DNA from: Biscogniauxia marginata
Lineage: Eukaryota; Ascomycota; Sordariomycetes; Xylariales; Xylariaceae
Direction: 5' to 3'
Assembly: GCA_022695795.1 (NCBI GenBank)
Contig: MU404183.1
Coordinates: 1 to 64,000 of the forward strand
Length of the DNA stretch: 64,000 nucleotides
The position numbers and the translations under genes were made by a program. Below, one piece after another: positions 23,254 through 35,461 of the stretch. Positions within the stretch are counted from its first letter, which is position 1; each line of letters begins with the position of its first letter. The notes beneath the pieces were generated by a model. The model saw nothing but the letters and a program-made list of their open reading frames with translations, had not been told where the DNA came from and searched no databases.

Positions 23254-25218
23254 TAATATATCTCATAAATAAGCTAGTTTTTATAACTTTTATAGTTTTA
23301 ACCATTAAAAAACATTTATATAACATTAAAATTAATTAATAATTATTATTATTTAAATCGTTTTTTTAGTTTTACGTTTTAAAAACTAAATACCTTTTTT
23401 ATATTAAGTATTTAGTTTTTTAACACGTAATTTAAGTTAATTAATTTATAAATAATATATTTTTATTATTATTAAAACGCGTAAAACTATATTTATATAT
23501 TTTAAAACCCGATAATATTAATAAAAACTTAAATAATTTATACGGTTAAATATAAACGGCATTATTTAAAAATAAGTTATTAATAATTAATAATACTTTA
23601 TAATGTTTTTTATATAATATTATAAAAACGAAATAATAATATATTTATATAATTAATTATAAAATTAAATACTTAAAAATTTACGTTTTACAAAAAAATA
23701 ATAATTATTCGACATATTATTAATTTAAATAATTAATTATTTTTTTCTCGTTTAAATTATATTATCGTAATAATAAACTTTTTATTACGTGAACGCGATA
23801 TAAAGCGCGTCGAAAAAAACTAAACCTTTAATTTCGTGTAATAATAAAAGTTTTTACAAATATATTTAAATAAATAAATAAATAAATATAAAGCCTTATA
23901 CGAAAATTTAAATTAATATGTAAAATAATTATAAAATATAAAATTCCAAAAAAAGATATATATAATTTTAATGAAATAAAATTTATATTTAAAATAATTA
24001 TTTAAACTAATATAATAATAATAAATATAAAACGATATAAATAACTTTAATAAATTTAATAAAAATCGAGAATAAATTATAATTTATTATTATTAAAAAA
24101 TAAAAATAAATTAATAATTAATAATTAAATAATAAATAAATTTAATATAAAATTCGTAAAACATTTAATTTTTATATTAAAAATCGAATATAAAGTTTTA
24201 AACGCTTATTAATTTTAAATAGTTATAAAAGTTATTATTTTATAAAATTCAAAAAATGTTATAAAAAACTTAATATTATTATATTTTATATACTTAATTA
24301 TTCGTTATATAAATTATAACTTTTTAATTTTATATATTTTAATATTTTAAAAAAGATATATAATAATTATTTAAAAAAACTTAATAAAACGTTATTATTA
24401 TTACGTTATAAAAAAAGATTTTTTAATTAACTTTATAAAAACATTTATTATTATAATAATTATTTTAAATATATAAATTAAATTTCGTGTAATTAAATTA
24501 GTTTTTTTTAATTTAAAAAAGATTATTATTATATTACTTTTTATATAAAAAACGCGTATATTTTTTTTGATTTTAATATAAATTAAATATTTTAAAAAGT
24601 TAAAATATTTATAATAACTTGCGAGGTGTTATTATAATTTAATTTTATTATAAATAAAATTAAAAAGTATTAAACTTTTTTATAAATATTATAAATATTT
24701 ATAATTAACTTATAAAAACTATTTTATTATTAATATATAAAATAACTTTATTACAAAATAAAATTAAAAATAAGTAATTATAAATAAAAAAAATACTTAA
24801 TATAAAAAAATAATATTATAATTAATAATAATAAAAAAGGTCTCGAAAAAGAGTAATAACTAAATAAAAACAATATAATATATATATTTATATAATAAAT
24901 AAAGAAATATTTAATAATTTAAATTTTAAGAAGTTATAATTAATTTTATTTATTATTAATTCTTTATTTTGATTTTAAAAGGCTTTAACTTAAAAAATGT
25001 AATAAATTAGTTAATTTAAATTACATGTTAAAAAACTAAATACTTAATATAAAAAAAGTATTTAGTTTTTAAAACGTAAAACTAAAAAAAAGATTCGAAT
25101 AATAATAATAATTAATTAATTTTAATGTCACGTAAATGTTTTTTAATAGTTAAAATTACGAAAGTTATAAAAACTAATTTACTCGCTTATATAGCTTACT
25201 CGCTTGTAAAACACGTTA
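23254..25218 (+). mobile_element. 2-kb TIR element, copy B (RIP-decayed)
   Basis: About 1.97 kb, colinear with copy A at 792-2900, including the terminal arms (left damaged; right ends TTGTAAAACACGTTA). No open frame of note. Confidence 0.6.
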
Positions 25219-26397
25219 TTACTAAAAAAATATTTAACAAGAAAAGAAGTATAAATCGCAATTAAAATCTTATATAATTATATAAAGATAACGAAAAAAG
25301 GGATAATTAACTTATAAGAATAAATATACGTTTAAACTAATAAATATTAATAAAAGCTTAATTTTAACGTTAAAAACTATATATTTATCTTAAAAAAATT
25401 AGTTTTAAAAAATTAATAAGCTTTTAAATAAACTAAATTATTTTATAATTTAATAATATTTCGAAATAATCAAGAAATTAAATAATAACATTTTTTAATT
25501 AAAAGTATTAAAAAGCTATTAATTTATACTATATAAATCGATTATAAAAGTATTTAAATAATTTTTTATTTAGCTAAAAATCCGAAAATCTAAAAAGAAA
25601 AATAGTTAAACTTAAAAGTAAAAAAGAATTTATAATAAAAAAGAATTAATTTTTAAAATGTATTATTAAACTTTTTAATATCGAGTTAAATAAAAAAAGT
25701 AAAACGATAATTTTAAATGATATAAAGCTAAAAACCTTAAAAATGTTATAATAAACTTAAAATAGTTTTATAAAATAAACTTAAATATTATAAAGTTTTT
25801 AAAATGATTAAAAGAATAAATCGCGGTTATAAAGCGGGATAAATTTAATTCGTCGCATTTAAATAATAATACATTTAAAAACCTGAAAAATACCTAAATA
25901 AAACGAAAACTTTAATAAATTATAAATAAGTTTAAATAATAAAAAAATACTAATAAATTATAAAGAAATATTATTACGTAAAATAAAAAAAAGGCTTTAT
26001 AATGTAATAATAATATAAATATTTAAAGCGATCTTTTTTTTCGCTAAAAAGTAATTTAAGTCGAAATAAGTTTAATAGGTTAATTATTTAAAACGAGGCG
26101 AAAACCTTAAAACAAGCCCTTTTTTTCTTTTTTAAAAGTAATTATAAGACTTATTTATTCCATATTATTAAAAAAACTATAACCATTATTATAAAGTTAT
26201 TACTATAACTACTCGTGGTAGCTTTACATATTAATTATAACCTACGTAATAAATAAAAGGGATAAAAGCAAAATCTATTTATGTAATTTTTTTTCTTTTT
26301 TTCTTTTTTTCTTTTTATCTCGCGATAATTAAATACTAAGTAGTAATATTAAAGCTTCGTCTTTAAAATATAAATATTAAGCTCGCAACAACTTTAA
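25219..26397. other. Unidentified RIP-decayed sequence
   Basis: About 1.2 kb of AT-rich sequence between copy B and another right-end arm of the 2-kb family. It may be the interior of a further, perhaps larger, family member that once held a transposase, but no motif could be read in any frame. I do not assign it. Confidence 0.3.
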
Positions 26398-26581
26398 AAA
26401 ACTAAATACTTAATATAAAAAAAGTATTTAATTTTTAAAATATAAAGTTAAATAAAACGATTCAAATAATAATAATTATTAATTAATTTCGATATAGCGT
26501 AAATAATTTTTAATAATTAAAAGTGTAATAATTATAAAATTTCATTCGCGAGCTTGTTTTATTTACTTATTTATATAATAT

Positions 26582-26583
<2 letters not shown>
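26398..26583 (+). repeat. Right-end arm of the 2-kb TIR repeat
   Basis: Matches the terminal arm of copies A to C (TTAAAAAACTAAATAC ... CGCGAGCTTGTTTTATTTAC) and ends at a RIP-altered terminus, directly followed by a TAA microsatellite. Confidence 0.6.

Positions 26584-26632
<49 letters not shown>
26584..26632. repeat. (TAA)n microsatellite
   Basis: About 16 uninterrupted TAA units next to the end of a TIR element. A similar TTA run abuts the other family end at 46064-46092. Confidence 0.9.
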
Positions 26633-26633
<1 letters not shown>

Positions 26634-26639
26634 TAAAAA

Positions 26640-27470
26640 TTTAAATATTATATATAATTAAAAAAGGCTTTAATTAAAAAATAATTTTCTTTTTATTAAT
26701 TTTAAAAAAGTTTATTTAATTAATAATTCTTTATATTTAATTATATTAAAAATAATAAATATTTTATAAAACTCAAAGTATATTATAAGTTTATAACACT
26801 CTTTTAGTATAGTTTTATTTTAAGAAGCCACTGTATATCCATTTCAGGTGATTAACAAGGATGAAACACCTAATCAGATATTCAGGTATATATATTTTAA
26901 CGCCTACTTGTCACTGGGTCAAATGTAGGCATGCATGTACGATATTCGGTTCTATTGTTTACCTGTATGACACTATAACGATATGACTTGTTTAAAGTAG
27001 GGGTCCTCCTATGGCTAACAAAGATGCCTGAGAACCTACCTCTGTGGTATCCTTTCTCTCGCATACATTTGATGATAAGAGTTTCGAGCACTGTGGATTC
27101 ATTCGAGTACTCGGAACATAGGTAGTTTAGGTATACAAGCGAAAGCCAAGGCACATTTCGATTGGATGTCTTAAAAATTCAAAGAATTAACAACGACGAC
27201 GACAACAAAACACAAGTCAACCGTGGAATACTGGAAAACAACCATCCTATGACTAACGCAAAAGCCAATGGATCATTGCCAGCTTGTCCTGCGGGCCATC
27301 TCACCTGACCCTCGTGTTATTCGTAGCAGCGCGTCTTTGCTCCACCAGAAAAACACTATAACACAGGTCCAAGAGATCATCTGATATCCTTCATTCCGTC
27401 GCTCACTTTCGCTAAGACAGAGTACTACTGCCAAATTTTTCTAGACACAATTCTTTCATTATCAGGCGGA
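26640..27470. other. Boundary and upstream region of the RNase H-fold gene
   Basis: AT-rich DNA gives way to balanced DNA near 26800. The next about 650 bp should hold the promoter of the gene at 27471. An 85-codon reverse-strand open frame (26897-27154) resembles nothing I know and is left uncalled. Confidence 0.4.
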
Positions 27471-28409
27471 ATGGGGATGAAGGCTGATGCCCAGCGTTTG
27501 ACTGAGTCGGGAGACGTTGGTCATCCAGGACGTAAATGCGAATGCAGACTATGCATCTTGAAAGTCATACACTGCGAGGCGCGAGATGAACCATGGCTAC
27601 GGAAGAAGCAGAGTCCCCGGCAGCTACCGCTCGACCTTAGGATCCTGAATGCGAAATATGCAATGTTAAAGGATGGATTTTATATCCCAACCACCTTCGA
27701 CCCGGAGCCGTTCCTGAACGAAGGCGAACTAGCCACGCCTCAACAGCTTTTTCCTGAGTCGCTTGGCCGCTGGACGAAATTCCCCGGCTTTACAGCACAT
27801 CGTTTTGTACTTCATCGCAAGCGCCCTGTTGGCCCCCGGCTTCCGATTAAGATGCAACTTATCTACACTGATGGCGCGTGCATGAATGATGGTAGCTCCA
27901 ATGCGATAGGGGGGGTTGGAGTTGCGTTCTGTTCCAAGGGCCGCGTGAATACAAAAGGGTGCATTGGTAGCGCCCTAGAGGCCTGTGGGCCGGATGGTCA
28001 GCGTATTCAGCCTACTAGCAATAGGGCCGAACTCAGGGCTGTCGTTAAAGCTTTAGAATGGAGATATTGGTATCGCGAGGGATGGGAGGCACTGGTGATA
28101 GCGACGGGCTCTGTCTACGTGGCACAGAACGCTACGATCCGCTTGTCTTCTTGGCTCGAGCGGAAATGGTACAAGTCCAACGGAGAGAAGGCTACCAATA
28201 GAGACCTGTGGAAACGGCTCCTTTATTTGTTTCGGCTCTATGCTATACATGGTTGCGAGGTCATGATATGGCACATCTCGCGAGACCAAAACACGATTGC
28301 TAACACCTTGGCAAAGGATGGCATAACCAGAGGCAGTGCCAAATATCCCACCCGCTGGTCATCTAGGCGTGATCCGTTGCTGAAACAGGACCTACATTTC
28401 AACTTCTAA
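27471..28409 (+). CDS. RNase H-fold protein with two catalytic residues lost
   Basis: Single exon, 312 residues, intact. The C-terminal half (about 128-300) is a type-1 RNase H fold: LIYTDGACMNDG, TSNRAELRAVVKALEWR, IATGSVYV, NRDLWKRLL and ISRDQNTIANTLAK line up with the domain of fungal RNase H1-like proteins, which cut RNA in RNA:DNA hybrids with four metal-binding carboxylates. Asp134 and Glu187 are present. Position 213 is Gly (GGC) where the family has Asp (ATDS), and position 278 is Asn (AAC) where it has Asp (AD.LAK). The protein is therefore probably not a working nuclease. The N-terminal about 125 residues (CECRLCILKVIHCEARDEPWL) may form a substrate or metal-binding module, but I cannot name it. 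It is the only gene in a 1.9 kb island between RIP-decayed transposon blocks, so it may be a duplicated, drifting copy. Confidence 0.88.
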   Translation: MGMKADAQRLTESGDVGHPGRKCECRLCILKVIHCEARDEPWLRKKQSPRQLPLDLRILNAKYAMLKDGFYIPTTFDPEPFLNEGELATPQQLFPESLGRWTKFPGFTAHRFVLHRKRPVGPRLPIKMQLIYTDGACMNDGSSNAIGGVGVAFCSKGRVNTKGCIGSALEACGPDGQRIQPTSNRAELRAVVKALEWRYWYREGWEALVIATGSVYVAQNATIRLSSWLERKWYKSNGEKATNRDLWKRLLYLFRLYAIHGCEVMIWHISRDQNTIANTLAKDGITRGSAKYPTRWSSRRDPLLKQDLHFNF

Positions 28410-28760
28410 GATTGCGACTACACAGTATGGATGTCACGATGACTAATGATAACTGCTACAACGAATACACATTTAAGACAACTCAACTGTCACTTTGGAC
28501 TATAACGAGTTCAGCCGTCGGCTTGTGAGGTTTCTAGAGATCGGAGTGTACAAATTATTCTGAAGGGTAGAACAGCTTTGCGTTTGGCAAGTTTTCAGAA
28601 ATTGATTGCTACTATAACCGGTATTACGTGTTTATTCCTTGAAGTTCAAAGGGGGGAGGTAGTAGGCTTTCTATGATAATCTATCAAGAATTACAATAAA
28701 ATACAAAGCGCAAAGGCTTAATTAATCTTTATATTTATATATTATAAATTATAAAAGCTT
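28410..28760. other. 3' flank of the RNase H-fold gene
   Basis: About 290 bp of balanced sequence, then AT-rich DNA from about 28700. No gene or RNA recognised. Confidence 0.4.
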
Positions 28761-28950
28761 TAATATATCTTATAAGTAAATAAACGAAATAAACGAAATA
28801 AATAAAATTTTATAATTATTATATATTATTAATATTATATTAAAATTAATTAATAAATAATATTATTTAAATTATTATAATTATATAGTTTTTTAACGTG
28901 TAAATTATTTTAATTAATTAAAGAATAATATATTTATTATTATTATTATT
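28761..28950 (+). repeat. Left-end fragment of the 2-kb TIR repeat
   Basis: Starts TAATATATCTTATAAGTAAATAAACG and follows the left arm of copies A and B, then stops at a short TTA run just before copy C begins. RIP-decayed. Confidence 0.5.
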
Positions 28951-28952
28951 AT

Positions 28953-29884
28953 TAACGTACTATATAAACAAGTAAATAAAACAAGCTCGCGAATAAAATT
29001 TTATAATTATTACACTTTTAACTATTAAAAATTATTTACGCCGCATTAAAATTAATTAATAATTATTATTATTTAAATCGTTTTATTTAATTTTATATTT
29101 TAAAAACTAAATATCCTCTTTATATTAAGTATTTAGTTGTTTAAAACGTAATTTATATTATTTAATTTATTATATTTTCCGAGTTAAAACCCCTTAAAAT
29201 TAAAACAAAATATAAATAATAAATAAAATTAATTATAACTCCTTAAAATTTAAATTATTAAATACTTTTTTATTTATTATATAAATATTATTAACTAACG
29301 TACTACATAAGCGAGTGGACGAAACAAGCTCGCGAACGAAATGGTTTTCTATATAAAATCGACTTTTTCGAAAATTTATAACTTTACTTATAAAAATCGG
29401 AAAAATCTTAAACCTTTTTTTCTAGTTATATACCTATATAGTTTAATTAAAATAAAATTTAAAAAAATTAATATTAAAAGACACAAAAAGAAAACGCGTA
29501 AAAACTAAAATCATAACAAAACGCATAGACTTTTTTACGTATTTCTTTATATATTTCACTTTTAATTTTTTTTGAATTTTATTTTAGTTAAATTATATAG
29601 TTATATAACTAGAAAAAAGGTTTAAGATTTTTCCGATTTTTATAAGTAAAGTTATAAATTTTCGAAAAAGTCGATTTTATATAGGAAACTATTTCGTTTG
29701 CGAGCTTGTTTTGTCTACTCGCTTGTGTGGTACGTTATTTAAAATTAAGAAATATGTAATTCTTTTCGTTTTTTTTATATATTTATAAAAATGGTTTATA
29801 AAATTTATATTAAATTTATTTGTAATTTAATTATTATTTAATATTATAATTTTATTTTTTAGTAATAATAAATTATTACGATAT
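28953..29884 (-). mobile_element. 2-kb TIR element, copy C, first part (interrupted)
   Basis: Starts TAACGTACTATATAAACAAG and matches the right end of copy A in reverse complement. MITE copy 3 (29296-29737) sits inside it. The stretch 29738-29884 continues copy A sequence around its 1730-1890, then Gypsy-3 interrupts at GATAT. Relative to copy A about 0.7 kb of the interior is missing near the MITE. The element resumes at 45152. Confidence 0.7.
29296..29737. mobile_element. MITE copy 3
   Basis: 442 bp, TAACGTACTACATAAGCGAG ... CTCGCTTGTGTGGTACGTTA, best preserved of the four copies. Arms are long inverted repeats. Sits within copy C of the 2-kb element. Confidence 0.82.
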
Positions 29885-30338
29885 TATGACGAACCTCCTT
29901 ATATGTTTTTAGTTAGTTAATTTTATAAATAAATACGTACTAGGTTTTTTTAATTTAAAAGTAATAATAAATCGAGGTTAATTTAAGATATTTATAATGC
30001 TTCGTTTATTAAAGAGATTTTAAGGTACTCTTATTATAATATTAAAAAGTAATTATAATTTTAAATTAATAATTAAAAAACTCGAATAAATAACTAAATA
30101 TATAAGAAATCCCTTTTTTTTTTAAATTTATTCCTTTTAAGAAGTAATATTTAACATTCTCCTTATTTTTTTATAAGTATTTAAAATTTTTATAAACACG
30201 TCGTTATTTTACCTTTAAAAGTATATATAACTTCGATTTTAAGTGTTTATATGTATTTAAGAGTTTTATAAATATGTTCTTAATTTCCGAAAATTACTTA
30301 AAACTAGAGTAACTTAATATCTTTATTAATTCGTAATA
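29885..30338 (-). repeat. Gypsy-3 3' LTR
   Basis: 454 bp in reverse orientation (TATGACGAACC at the left, TTCGTAATA at the right), a RIP-altered relative of the Gypsy-1 and Gypsy-2 LTRs. Confidence 0.85.
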
Positions 30339-33300
30339 TTATTTCTCTTTTTTAGAATCTTTATCCTTAAAGATAAAAAGTATATAATTTCCTTTTTAAT
30401 TGGTTTTTCTTTTTTCTTTTTTCTTTTTTATTGTTAACTATTATTATAATTAATCGCAAGGTTTCAAAATTAAGCGTTTAATTTAAGACGTTATTTAAAA
30501 GTCGTTAAAGTCTCTTTTTAGTTATCGCAAGGTTTAGTTTTAAATTTATGCCTTATTTTCGTTATTTTAATAAAAAGCCGAAAAAGATATAATTAATATA
30601 TATTATTAAACGTTTTTTATGATAAAAACGGGATTTTTTTAAACTCTTTTTAGAACATTCGTTATAAAGATAACTATTTAGTTAAAAAAAAGAGAGTGGC
30701 TTAATAATAACTTTAAGAGGTTTTTATGCGTCAACGCGAGTTATCGATTTAATTAAAACGTTTAAACTAATAAAGGGAACTTTTTCGTTTTAAAGGTATA
30801 AAAATAATATAATAAGGTTTTAAAAACTTAAACGAACTAAAAAAACAAGAGTGGTTAAAAGAAAAAAAACGGTTTTAAGCCGAGTAATAATCTTTAATTA
30901 AGTAGGTTAACATTGCTTATAAGGCCTTTCTTGACCTTTTTAATTGGTTTTTATTAAACTAAGTTAACTTTTAAATGGTCCCGGTCGATTTAAGTTTTAA
31001 CGGTAAAAGTTTATAAGTTTATTTATTAGGTTTTTAAGTAGTTAAGTGATTTTTAAGTGTTTTCCTCGAGTGGGTAACCTTTTTATTTAATAAGATATTA
31101 TAACTAATTATTAATTTATTTTAAATTTAATATTTTTTATTTCTTATTTATTAAAGTTTTTTTTAGTAAGGCGTTTTTTAATATTAATTTTAAGAGTGAA
31201 ATATGGAATATAAGATGTATTTTAGATTTTTTTAGAAAAAAAAGTCTATAGTTAATTTTTAAAATAATTTTTTTAATTCTATATAGTCTTAACTTTTTAA
31301 ATTTAAGTTTTTTACTAGGCTGTTTTGTTTTAATTTAAGGCGTTTTTATTAATATGCCTTGTCGTTAACAAAGTAAGTAAATTATATTTCTTTTTTTAAA
31401 AATTGATTCTTTAATTCTTTTTTTGTTATAATATTTTATTCTTTTTATAATTGTAACTATATTATTTAGAATTTTTCGAATAGTAATTTTGCTTTTAAGG
31501 CTTTTATTTTGACTTTTAGTGTTTTTGTAAGTTTAATTAGTTGTTTTTAGATTTCTATTTTTTAACTGTATATTGTTTTATATAGTAATATTTTTATATT
31601 CTCGTTAACCGAAGTGTTATACGTTATTTAAGCTATTAATAGTAATTTTACTTAATTGTTTGTTTCTTAGTTAATATAGCTTTATAGATATTGTTTTATT
31701 ATTTGGTTTAATTTTTCTATTTATTCGTTTAATTAGGGATAATACGTTATAAACAACTTTTATTTAATTTTTATTCGTTTTATTAGGTTAGTTTAAAATT
31801 TTAACGTAAATAACTTGTCTTTATTTAAAATAATACGTTTTAATAATTTATATTTATTAATATATTTTCTTAAAAAACTAAAAATTAATTATTTTATTAT
31901 GTTTAACTCGTTAAACGGTAAAAAATAAGCATATTTCGTGAGTTTATTAATAATTATTTATATGTTATTATAAAGTACTTTTATAATAGGATTTTTTAAC
32001 TTAAGAAGTTTTATTACGAAATCCTATGTAATTGTGTGTTATGCTTTTTTAAGTATTTAAATTAGTTATAATAATTTATATGGTTTATATCGTGACATTT
32101 TAGCTTTATTATAAACATTATAACTTTTTATAACTCTTTTAACTATTTATTTTATTCCTAGAAAGTCGAATTCCTTTTATAATCGTTTTAATATATAAAC
32201 TTTTTCTTTATATAAAAGAAGTTCGTTACTAGATCTTTATTAAAATTATAATTGTTTTTCTTTTTAATTATAACTTTTTTTAAAATGTTATTTCTAGTTT
32301 TTTATATTAATTTATATGTAAGTTAATATAACTAATTCGTTATTTTGTTGTTTAAACATTTAAATATCTTTTTTGTTAATTTTCGACTTATAATCTCTTT
32401 TCTTGTTAAAAAGATTTATTTAAATGTTTTTTCTTTTAATATAATAAATTTTAAAATTAAACTTAAATAAGAAAATTATTTAATATTTATGTTTTTAATT
32501 AAACTTTTATATTATTATAAATCATATAAGGTTTTTATAGTTTAAATAAATATTAATAGTTCTTTATTATAAATCTAATAATTTAGTTTAGTATTATGTA
32601 ATGCCTTGGATAAGTACGTAATTAAGTATTATTTTTTATTATTTTTTAATTACTTTAAAACTGCTTTAATAACGAAATTTAAGGCGTTTATTTTTAGTCG
32701 CTTCTTTTTATTTTCGTTTAAAAGTTTATATATAACCTTATTAATTACTACTTTTTTTAGTTATTAAAAAGCTTATTTAGTTTTTTCGGTGAAATAAAAA
32801 GCTTTTCTTGTTTTTATTAAAATAATTAATTTCGTTAATAATTTAACGATTTGTCTGAAATTTTAAATAAGTTATTTAATATAATTAATAAAGCCAAGAA
32901 ATACGCGTACATTTATAACACTTTTAAGTTTTAATTAATTCTTAATTGTTATTATTTTCCCCTTTTAAATGCGGATTTCTTTTAAACTTATTATAAACCT
33001 TAAATAATTTAGTTTTTTAATATGTTATTTATTTTTAGTTAAATGAATAAGTAAGTTTGCCTTTTTTTAAAGCTTTTAACACTTATTTTATATGTTCTTT
33101 ATACTTTTTCTCGTTTTTAAGTAAATTAATATATCGTTTAAATAAATAAATATAAATTTATTTAGAAACTTATAAATAATTATTATAATTATATATTAAA
33201 ATGTAGCAGGTACGTTAATAAGTTTAAATGATATAACTTTATATTTATAATGTTTATATATCGTTTAAAAGGCGGTGTATTATTTATGTTTTTTAGTTAT

Positions 33301-34696
33301 TTTAATTATATAATAATTATTATAAAGATTTAATGTTATAAAGATTTAAACTTTATTAATTTGCCTTTTTATGAGTTTTATTAATAATAACGAGTATTTA
33401 TTTTTTTGTTACTTTATTAAGGTATTAATAGTTAATTACTCGTCGCTATATTAAATTTCTTTTTTTATTAATATATTATTTTTCGTTTTTATTAACTTTT
33501 AATACTATAATTACTAGGTATCTTAATAAAGACTTCGACTTTTTAATATATTCTTTATTAAAGTCTTTTTAAATTCTTTTTTATAATGCTTTTTATTTTT
33601 CTTAATTTATAAGATATATTAAAAATATTTTTAGTTATTTTTCTTTTTTAAAGTGGATTTAATGATTTTATTGGTTATATTTTAGTAATTCTTTTTTTAA
33701 ATAATTTATAGAAATAAAGGTATTTGCGTGGTACTCTTTTTATTAGATTTTTAAGCTTGGTTACTTGAATTATATAGGCGATATATTTCGTTTTTATATT
33801 CGTTTTTTTAGTGTTATTTGCGGTATTTATTTTATAACTTATAATAATTAATTCCTTTTAATTTTAATTTTAATAAAACGTGTTTATTTTAAAATTTATT
33901 TATAAGTTACTTTTTTTAAGTTAATTCATTTTTAGGATTATATCGTGATTTAATATATATATAATATTAAAAATGACTTATTTAAGGTGTTTTTAAATGG
34001 TTATTAAAAAAGGAACTATTTCTTTTAATACCTTGTTATTCTTATAATTAAATATATATCTTTTAAAGTTTTATAATTTATATAAACTTTGTTTATATAC
34101 TTATAATATATTATCTTTTTAAGTTACTTTAATTAAAATATAACTTTTATTTACTTTTAAGTTTATAAAGGTTTTATACTTCTTTTTATTATACCTAATT
34201 TTAGTTATAATGGTTTTATCGAGTTTTAATTAGATTTCGTATAAGGATTTATTATTTATGGCTTTTCGTTACTTTATTAGCAAGAATTTTTGCCGTTTTT
34301 TAGTTTTTTACGTCTTTTCCTTTTTAAGTTTTTTTAGGTCGTTATAGTTTTAATTTCGTTTTATTCTTAGGCTTTCATAAAAGTATATTTCTAGTAATTA
34401 TTATTTTAATAATTTCTTTAATTTCTTTTTACGTAGTAAAAGGTAAAAAGTTTATTCTTTATATAGAACCTTATATATTAAAACTTTAATTCTCTTTTAA
34501 AGGCTTTTTTATAGCTTAAATTTGTTTTTTTATTAATTTAAAGACTTTTAAGGTTCTGGATTATTTTCAAATAAAGGGTATAATTCTTAGGTTTATTTAC
34601 TAAAGATAACTTATTATCTTTTTATAAGTTTATATATATTTCTGGAAATTTTCCCTCTTTTTTTAAATATACTTTAATGATTTGTTTATAACTTAA

Positions 34697-34931
34697 TTTA
34701 ATTATACGTATTTTTATTTATTATTTAATTATACGTATTTTTATTTATTATTTAATTATACGTATTTTTATTTATTATTTAATTATACGTATTTTTATTT
34801 ATTATTTAATTATATGTATTTTTATTTATTATTTAATTATACGTATTTTTATTTATTATTTAATTATACGTATTTTTATTTATTATTTAATTAAATGTTT
34901 TTTTATTTATTATTTAATTAAATATTTTTTT
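34697..34931 (-). repeat. 27-bp tandem array (9 units) inside Gypsy-3
   Basis: Units start at 34706, 34733, 34760, 34787, 34814, 34841, 34868, 34895 and 34922, an exact 27-bp period; the first seven are almost identical and the last two drift. The unit corresponds to a sequence present once in Gypsy-1 (about 17902-17928) and once in Gypsy-2 (about 37506-37532), between the zinc-knuckle and protease/RT regions. The period equals nine codons, so the array keeps frame. Confidence 0.92.
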
Positions 34932-34998
34932 ATAAAACCGAATAAATTAATATTATAATTAGCTCGCTTTTTAAGCTAGTATAAAAAATATAGTTCTT

Positions 34999-35461
34999 TG
35001 TTACGAACCAACTGTATTAAAAGGATTTCTAACAAGGGTGTTAAGACATGGACCAAGAATATAAGTACAAAACGATCCTTTCTTGGAACATAATGAGACG
35101 TCACGTGATGTGATCTAAATTACTCTCAAATCACAGTAGATAGGATTTAAGTTAATCTTAAATCCGGATAAACTCCGCTTATACGATAATTAATGTAAAG
35201 AAGGAATATATACTAAGGAGAATAAGTATAAAAAGAATGGGATTTCTTATGTATTTAGTCTTTCATTCTCTAGCTATTAATTTAAAACTATAGTCACTCT
35301 TTAATATTATAGTGAGAATACTTTAAAACCTCTTTAATAAACATAACATTATAAATTAATTAAACTAATTTTAACTTATTATTACTTTTAAATTAAGAAA
35401 ACCTAGTACATACCCACCTATAAAATCAATTAACTAAAAAAACACAAGGAGGTTCGTTACA
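34999..35461 (+). repeat. Gypsy-2 5' LTR
   Basis: 463 bp, TGTTACGAACC ... GGTTCGTTACA. Palindrome TCACGTGA intact at 35101-35108; its counterpart in the 3' LTR is mutated. Confidence 0.9.

Noticed and set aside
26897..27154. 85-codon reverse ORF upstream of the RNase H-fold gene
   Set aside because: No family resemblance, no splice or leader context; kept as intergenic.
34697..34931. CRISPR-like array
   Set aside because: Units are directly adjacent with no spacers, in a eukaryotic retrotransposon; it is a simple tandem repeat.
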